Positions 62,803 to 64,000 of a DNA stretch of 64,000 nt are shown here, piece by piece. The notes under the pieces were generated by a model. The model was not told the DNA's origin. It searched no databases and worked only from the letters and a program-made list of their open reading frames with translations. How positions within the stretch are numbered: position 1 is the stretch's first letter; every line of letters starts with the position of its first letter. The stretch is from Eulemur rufifrons. Taxonomy: Eukaryota; Chordata; Mammalia; Primates; Lemuridae. Location: assembly GCF_041146395.1 (NCBI RefSeq), contig NC_090990.1:51195501-51259500 (forward strand). Direction: 5' to 3'. A program made the translations under genes and the position numbers.

Positions 62803-63982
62803 GATGACATTTTCTATGTATTCTCAAAGACTAATCACAATGGTTTCATGATACTGCAGTATTCACATATTTCTTTAAGATGCTGGAGATGCAGTTTGTC
62901 TACACTTGAATTGTCGAATTTATTTAAAGTAGCCAGATACTTTCTTAAAACTTCCTTTTCCTATCTTTGACTTCAGTCTCCTATTGATGATGATGGAATT
63001 ATTTTTATTGTTACTTCAACGTTTAATATTTATAATTTGTATGTAAATGTTCATTACATGAATGGTAATATTTGATTACATTTACATTATACAGCCAATT
63101 AGTTCTTTAAACTTTGTGTTCCAGAGATAAGGGCTTTTTAAAATCAAATACTGATCTTTAATTATCACTGTTTTGATAAGCTTTAAAGACATTTTAAGAC
63201 AAGGTGTTCTCAGAAAAAACCTATAATAAATTTGACAGAACCTTTATTATGTTTTCCTTGATGTGAATTTCATTTCATTAGTATTACAGGGTATTGTCCT
63301 TTGAGTTTATAAAAATGATTTTAAATTATTGTTTTTTGATTGTAAAATACATTCATTATATAATTTTTAAAACACAGAAATATACAATTGAAAAATGAAA
63401 AATTACTTTAATGCAGAGATTATCATTGTTAATATCTTAGTGTATTTCTCTTTATTCATTCATCTATTTACTTCTTTCTAACACTGAGCCTGCATTAAAT
63501 GTTTTGCAACTTGCTTTTTTTAAACAATATCTTCTAAAGATTTCCCATATTATTACATTAATGATGAATTTTATGTGGTTATCAAGCACTAGATTTTTGT
63601 CATTGACAAGAGTATGGTTTTATTCATTATATTCATAATTTGCTGATAAAAGTAGCCTTTATCTAAAAAAGAATAAACAATTGGTTGAGTAGCTAGAGAA
63701 GGGGGTTCAGATTTTGCAGTGCCCAGTGTTATTTTTAATCTTACCTTTGAAAAATGCTGTAGCTTCGTAATTCCTCAGTTCTCCACTTTGAAGTAGGATA
63801 GCTAATTATATTTGTTCTTTAGACAATTAGAGAAGCTTCAAAGCTGACTCTAGTCTTGTGTCATGCTGTTGAACATCACTAGAAGCATGATATAAACACT
63901 ATAATAAACTAATCAATGGAAACATATACTTAGTCCTTAAACTTTTTTACAATGGACATCATTTGATTAATAGAAAAGAATA
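62803..63982. other. Unassigned AT-rich stretch
   Basis: Possibly an ancient repeat at 63380-63610 (similar block to 51780-51830). No gene is seen. Confidence 0.4.
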
Positions 63983-64000
63983 GTGCTCGCTTCAGCAGCA
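63983..64000 (+). pseudogene. 5' end of a second U6-like sequence, cut by window edge
   Basis: GTGCTCGCTTCAGCAGCA matches the first 18 bases of U6 with one change (G to A). The 5' end is exact, unlike the copy at 4.6 kb. No TATA box at about -25 nor a PSE is visible upstream, so a retropseudogene is likelier than an active gene. Only 18 bases can be seen. Confidence 0.6.

Overview
This window is primate nuclear DNA, and most probably strepsirrhine (lemur-like). It is AT-rich and dense in interspersed repeats. It carries many dimeric Alu elements, 7SL-derived Alu monomers, L1, L2, MIR, MaLR solo LTRs and old DNA transposons. Several Alus have the long A-rich linker and a right arm reading GCTGTGAGCTAGGCTGA, as in strepsirrhine Alus. 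The youngest L1 has a 3'UTR that I do not recognise as the human L1PA type. There is no prokaryotic gene content. Nearly all short open frames are chance or lie inside repeats.

Layout. 1-7.6 kb: old degenerate L1M pieces, an Alu monomer, an MLT1 LTR and a U6 snRNA retropseudogene. 7.6-10.1 kb: a recent 5'-truncated L1 with an unbroken ORF2 frame and a perfect 17-bp target-site duplication. 10.2-26.8 kb: the only non-repeat gene I can support. It is a split gene on the minus strand, with a CpG-island promoter at about 26.1-26.8 kb, an ATG-bearing exon at 20.5 kb, and further exons at 17.4, 13.2 and 10.3 kb. The three splice junctions keep one reading frame. I do not recognise the protein. Its introns are filled with Alu, L1, L2, MIR and MER1-like repeats.

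27-43 kb: a tiny L1 5'-end stub, L2/MIR/MaLR remnants, a decayed mariner transposon and several Alus. 43.5-46.1 kb: a nearly full-length hAT transposon (2,569 bp, TIRs and 8-bp TSD visible) with a wrecked transposase gene. A truncated 5S rRNA retropseudogene with a perfect 15-bp TSD sits inside it. 46-64 kb: MaLR, L1, L2, FLAM, Alu and Tigger-like remnants, including an MST-type solo LTR with two perfect fold-back repeats. The window closes on the 5' end of a second U6-like sequence.

Nested insertions give a relative order. L2 and MIR are oldest. MaLR LTRs and DNA transposons come next, then Alus with near-perfect TSDs, and the L1 at 7.6-10.1 kb is among the youngest. All family names come from pattern recognition and were not confirmed by database search.
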